Assembly: GCA_028023455.1 (NCBI GenBank)
Contig: JAQFVV010006272.1
Coordinates: forward strand, 705,501 to 769,500
Length of the DNA stretch: 64,000 bases
Reading direction: 5' to 3'
From: Epiperipatus broadwayi
Taxonomy: Eukaryota > Onychophora > Udeonychophora > Euonychophora > Peripatidae
This document shows positions 61,085-64,000 of the stretch, piece after piece. A program made the translations under genes and the position numbers. How positions within the stretch are numbered: the stretch's first letter is position 1; each line of letters begins with the position of its first letter. Below the pieces are notes generated by a model that was not told where the DNA came from, did not search any database, and worked only from the letters and a program-made list of their open reading frames with translations.

Positions 61085-61846
61085 TATATGGTATTTCAAA
61101 ATATCAAATCACAATCTTGGAATAAAACTTATATCATTTATTTTATATAAAACAATGACTTTGAGTTTTCATTTAAGATTAATATCTTTATTTTCTCTTT
61201 TTAGTGCAGCAGTTATTAGTTAATTTGGTAAATTCACCATCAACTAAATGGTAAATATTGTGTTTTAGTTAATTATTTATTTAAGTAATTATTAATTGAA
61301 GTATTAAATCATATATAATCTTGTTTGTAAATATATATTGGTTTCAACAAAATTCCCTTTGTTTCCAATGTATATTCTAGTAAATGATCAAGTTAACCCT
61401 GAAAATAAATTATTTGATAGGTCTTTGTTTGTGCTCTGTAATAGCCAGGTTTACTTCATGTGTAGTTAGTCTGGGGCAAGCTATTACATTTCATTTCTTT
61501 TATACGAATATGGTTTTCTATTATATTTGATTTTATTTCTTATCATATGTAAATAGTGTTATATTACATTTGTTGTCCAATGATTGGGAGGATTTCATCC
61601 TTCTGCATTTGGATACTGCATTCTACTACATTTGTCACTACCAATTATGGCAATTGGAAGTTCTATTACATTTGGTGCTTTGCAATGTGCAGCTTGATTA
61701 ATTGATTGGTGGTTTGCAAGGTATACTATTATCACATGTGAGATTGATTAATTAATTGGTTAGGGGGTAATACATTCTATTACATTTGCTGCCCAACATT
61801 TAAGGCAAGTGCATCTTTTCATATGTAGATAAGACATACTATTACA
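61085..61846 (+). repeat. LTR-like element, family C, copy B (right part)
   Basis: Matches 39520-40457 through AATTCCCTTTGTTTC, TGAAAATAAATTAT and GCTCTGTA, and ends ATACTATTACA next to (TA)n. Confidence 0.65.
61559..61846 (+). repeat. LTR-end plus primer-site unit array, copy B
   Basis: TTCTATTACA-type units followed by TTTG and a degenerate tRNA-Lys primer site occur near 61560 (…TTTGTTGTCCAATGATTGGG), 61621, 61661 (…TTTGGTGCTTTGCAATGTGC) and 61776 (…TTTGCTGCCCAACATT). The last, truncated unit at 61837-61846 is the element end. Segments between units share GGTTAATTGATTGGT-like sequence. Confidence 0.65.
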
Positions 61847-61863
61847 ATATATATATATATATA
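61847..61863. repeat. (TA)n after family C copy B
   Basis: TA tract between …TTACA and the fold-back repeat starting TTGTAACTTGACC. Confidence 0.85.
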
Positions 61864-61865
61864 TA

Positions 61866-62530
61866 ATTGTAACTTGACCACAGAGAATAAAATTATTGAA
61901 CAACAAGGTTTAAATAAACCTCTTTAAACAGATAACTATAACCAGTTCTGAATGCAGTCTAATAAATAATCAATTATAATATTTACAAACTTCAATTATA
62001 ATTTTCAAATTGCACCCAAAATATTACTTAAATAAAAAGTGTAATAATGCTCAAGGCTATATGGATTTATAAGTAATCATTAAAACCAATCCTCCCAATA
62101 TAAATAACCATCACCAATCTCAAACTGTCGGCAAGGGGCTCTTTTTTTAGCAATAAAGGTTGAATCATTACCTTTATTTATGGTTCAATATATTTATATA
62201 GACCCTAAAGATTGCAACTTGTCCACAGAGACTGAAAGTATTGATATAAAGAAGTTTAAATAAACCTTCTTAAACAGGTAAACTTAACCTGTTCTGAATG
62301 GAGACTGATAAACCTTTTTAGCCTTGAGCAATATTATGCTTATTATTTAAGTAATACTTTGGATACATTTGAAAATTATAACCTCAGTTTATAATGTTTT
62401 AATTGACTATTTTTAGTCTACATTCAGAACAGGTTATATTTACCTATTTAAGGATATATTTAAACTTTTTTGCATCAATAATTTCAATGTTTGTGGTCAC
62501 ATTGCAATCTTTAGTGTCTATATAATGTAA
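61866..62530. repeat. Fold-back (hairpin) element pair
   Basis: 62196-62305 pairs in reverse with 62424-62525 (for example AACCTGTTCTGAATG versus CATTCAGAACAGGTT), forming a ~105-bp-arm hairpin around a ~120-bp spacer. A third arm at 61868-61965 is a direct copy of the first, and it is followed by the spacer in reverse. Arms begin near TATATAGACCCTAAAGATTGCAAC. No coding frame; a MITE-like fold-back element is likely. Confidence 0.7.
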
Positions 62531-63849
62531 CAGTTTTGGTTATGTTTAATATTTAATTTCTACTGTTACCTCAAGCAAGAAGTAAATACAAACCTAATTA
62601 GCTTTTAAGTCTGTATTCCTGACTGAACACTTAAAAAATATGCACATATTATTCCCACATTATATTTCCCAGTCAGATGCCCCTTGGCTGCTGGAGAAAA
62701 GTATTTGTAAGGAATGCTTTATTAGGCATCCAGAGCTTGAAATATTTATAAATTTTTCTCGGAGATTATCATGGTATCAGAAGAATATATGAGTATATAG
62801 CCCCCCCCCTCCTTCTTTGTTTATTCTACTTTTCTTCTCTTTAGAATAAAATGAAAATTTTATTTATTTTTCCCTTTATTTTATTTAAATCTAAAGCTAG
62901 CCACATAAGTTTTAATAACCTAGATTCAATTTGCTAATGTAATTCGTTTGCTTGGTGAAAAAAGAATTAAGCAAGACAACTAATTTTTAGCAGTAATAAT
63001 GTTTAATAAAAAAAATAAAAATTATCAAGTTAAATGGCATAATGAATTTAAATATCTAAAATAATAAACAAATCTATAGGCATTGAAATAATATAATTAT
63101 ATGGCAGAATAGCTAATTAGCAAAAGTCCAGCATAAAGTAACTGTTCTTTTATCTAACAAAAATAACTTCTCTAGTGATAGTTGTTCCCCTTTTTTTTTT
63201 AAATATTGCATGATTTTAAACTAGTCTGTTTCTTTTTTGATATAAAATAAATCAATGCATGCATGTTTGATAGAAAAATGTTTACCTAGGTTATTAGACA
63301 TCCAGCATTCTATAGACTGTTCTGTGGGGAAGCATCTACTTCCTTTGCAGAGATGGTTGATTCTTCACCAGACACTCTGGCTGGCTAGGTTATTCCTGGA
63401 GTGGTCTGTTGCAGTTGGTTTAGTCTCCTTCTTTCTTGCTTTCCTGTTTCTTAGCAGCATTCATTCCTTTCTTCAGGTATAGCATGGTTAATAATGGCAA
63501 TCTATTTAGCAGGCAAGAGAGCAAATGCTCTTTCATGGGTGAGTTCAAATTCAGATGGGTAAAGACTGAGCAAACACCCATTTAGGGCCACTAGCCACAC
63601 ATATCAACAGACATATGCCTGCTAATATTGCTCAGAAATGCTAGTCTCATGTTTAGTTCTTTAGACAAATCTGATATTAAAAAATCCAAAAATCAACTGA
63701 TTAATAATCCCAATCTGCCTTATTTGCTGGCTATTGTTTACCGGAATGCCACTAATTAACAATATGTCCTTTCACACATTTATTTTTTATTTTATACAGA
63801 TCTATGATGAAAATTTTGTACAAGTTTTACATTTTAATAAAATTTACAT
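62531..63849. other. AT-rich sequence; one less AT-rich patch
   Basis: Poly-T and C-run tracts (62801-62810). The patch 63255-63482 holds a 75-codon frame ending in a hydrophobic stretch (VAVGLVSFFLAFLFL), but it has no family match, and it shares ATTAGACATCCAG/ATTAGGCATCCAG with 62724, suggesting a local duplication. I do not call a gene here. Confidence 0.4.
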
Positions 63850-64000
63850 TTAACTCTTTGAACGCCTCTGACGAGGCTCCTCGTTGACATCTGACATCAC
63901 TCTAACTCAGCCAGTTTTTATACGAAAATATTCGTTAAACACGTATTGAATTCGTTTTTAAAAGTTCTGTAAGATGGTGCCATCTTCCGATTTATTTTAC
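63850..64000. mobile_element. TTAA-flanked piggyBac-like MITE, copy M4 (cut by window end)
   Basis: TTAA at 63850-63853 is followed by CTCTTTGAACGCCTCTGACG, the hairpin GACGAGGCTCCTCGTT and the block CATCTGACATCACTCTAACTC, matching M1 almost base for base up to the window end. The left end (CTCTTTGAACGCC) is closer to the canonical CCCTTTnnnnGCC type than that of M1. Confidence 0.8.

Noticed and set aside
63255-63482. 75-residue frame with a hydrophobic C-terminus
   Set aside because: Looks membrane-like but has no family match, no supporting splice or promoter evidence, and local duplication suggests repeat origin.

Overview
The window looks like gene-poor, very AT-rich animal (invertebrate) nuclear DNA. 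Many (TA)n microsatellites, poly-A/T runs and layered retroelement and DNA-transposon remains point to a metazoan. I cannot fix the phylum. A TATA box plus TCAGT initiator in one LTR, a tRNA-Lys-like primer site and Penelope-like elements fit arthropods or lophotrochozoans equally. I found no intact host protein-coding gene and no convincing tRNA or rRNA gene. Almost all coding similarity is decayed transposon sequence.

Layout. 1-4113: 3' part of a Ty3/Gypsy-like LTR element (coiled-coil leader ORF, broken gag, no pol, polypurine tract, 1.7 kb 3' LTR), ending in (TA)n. 4.3-5.8 kb: Penelope-like (PLE) reverse transcriptase (-) and GIY-YIG (+) fragments. 9.65 kb: a hammerhead ribozyme. 10.9-16.8 kb: a long non-coding repeat, interrupted at 15.3 kb by a TTAA-flanked MITE. 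18.4-20.8 kb: a long inverted repeat whose left arm holds two more of these MITEs back to back. 20.8-21.6 kb: a head-to-head PLE fragment pair. 22.7-24.1 kb: an L1/Tx1-like LINE. 24.45-25.26 kb: two tandem hammerhead units inside inverted repeats. 30.35-31.29 kb: an RTE-like LINE 3' end inside (TA)n. 39.5-40.46 kb: an LTR-like end with an array of degenerate tRNA-Lys primer-binding-site units. 40.5-50.8 kb: a second copy of the 10.9 kb repeat, split by a 5.2 kb DNA transposon with an 8-bp target duplication (43987-49232). 52.46-61.85 kb: five LTR-like insertions joined end to end through (TA)n tracts. 61.87-62.53 kb: fold-back repeats. 63.85-64.0 kb: a truncated fourth MITE.

How it fits together. 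Several unrelated element families with TG...CA-like ends (starting TGTA, ending TTACA or GTTCA) all abut (TA)n, so TA microsatellites act as shared landing pads. Paired repeat copies give natural empty sites that date some insertions relative to each other. The most unusual items are the hammerhead units, the PBS-containing minisatellite in one LTR family, a possible -1 frameshift signal before gag, and the layered inverted-repeat complex at 18.4-21.4 kb.
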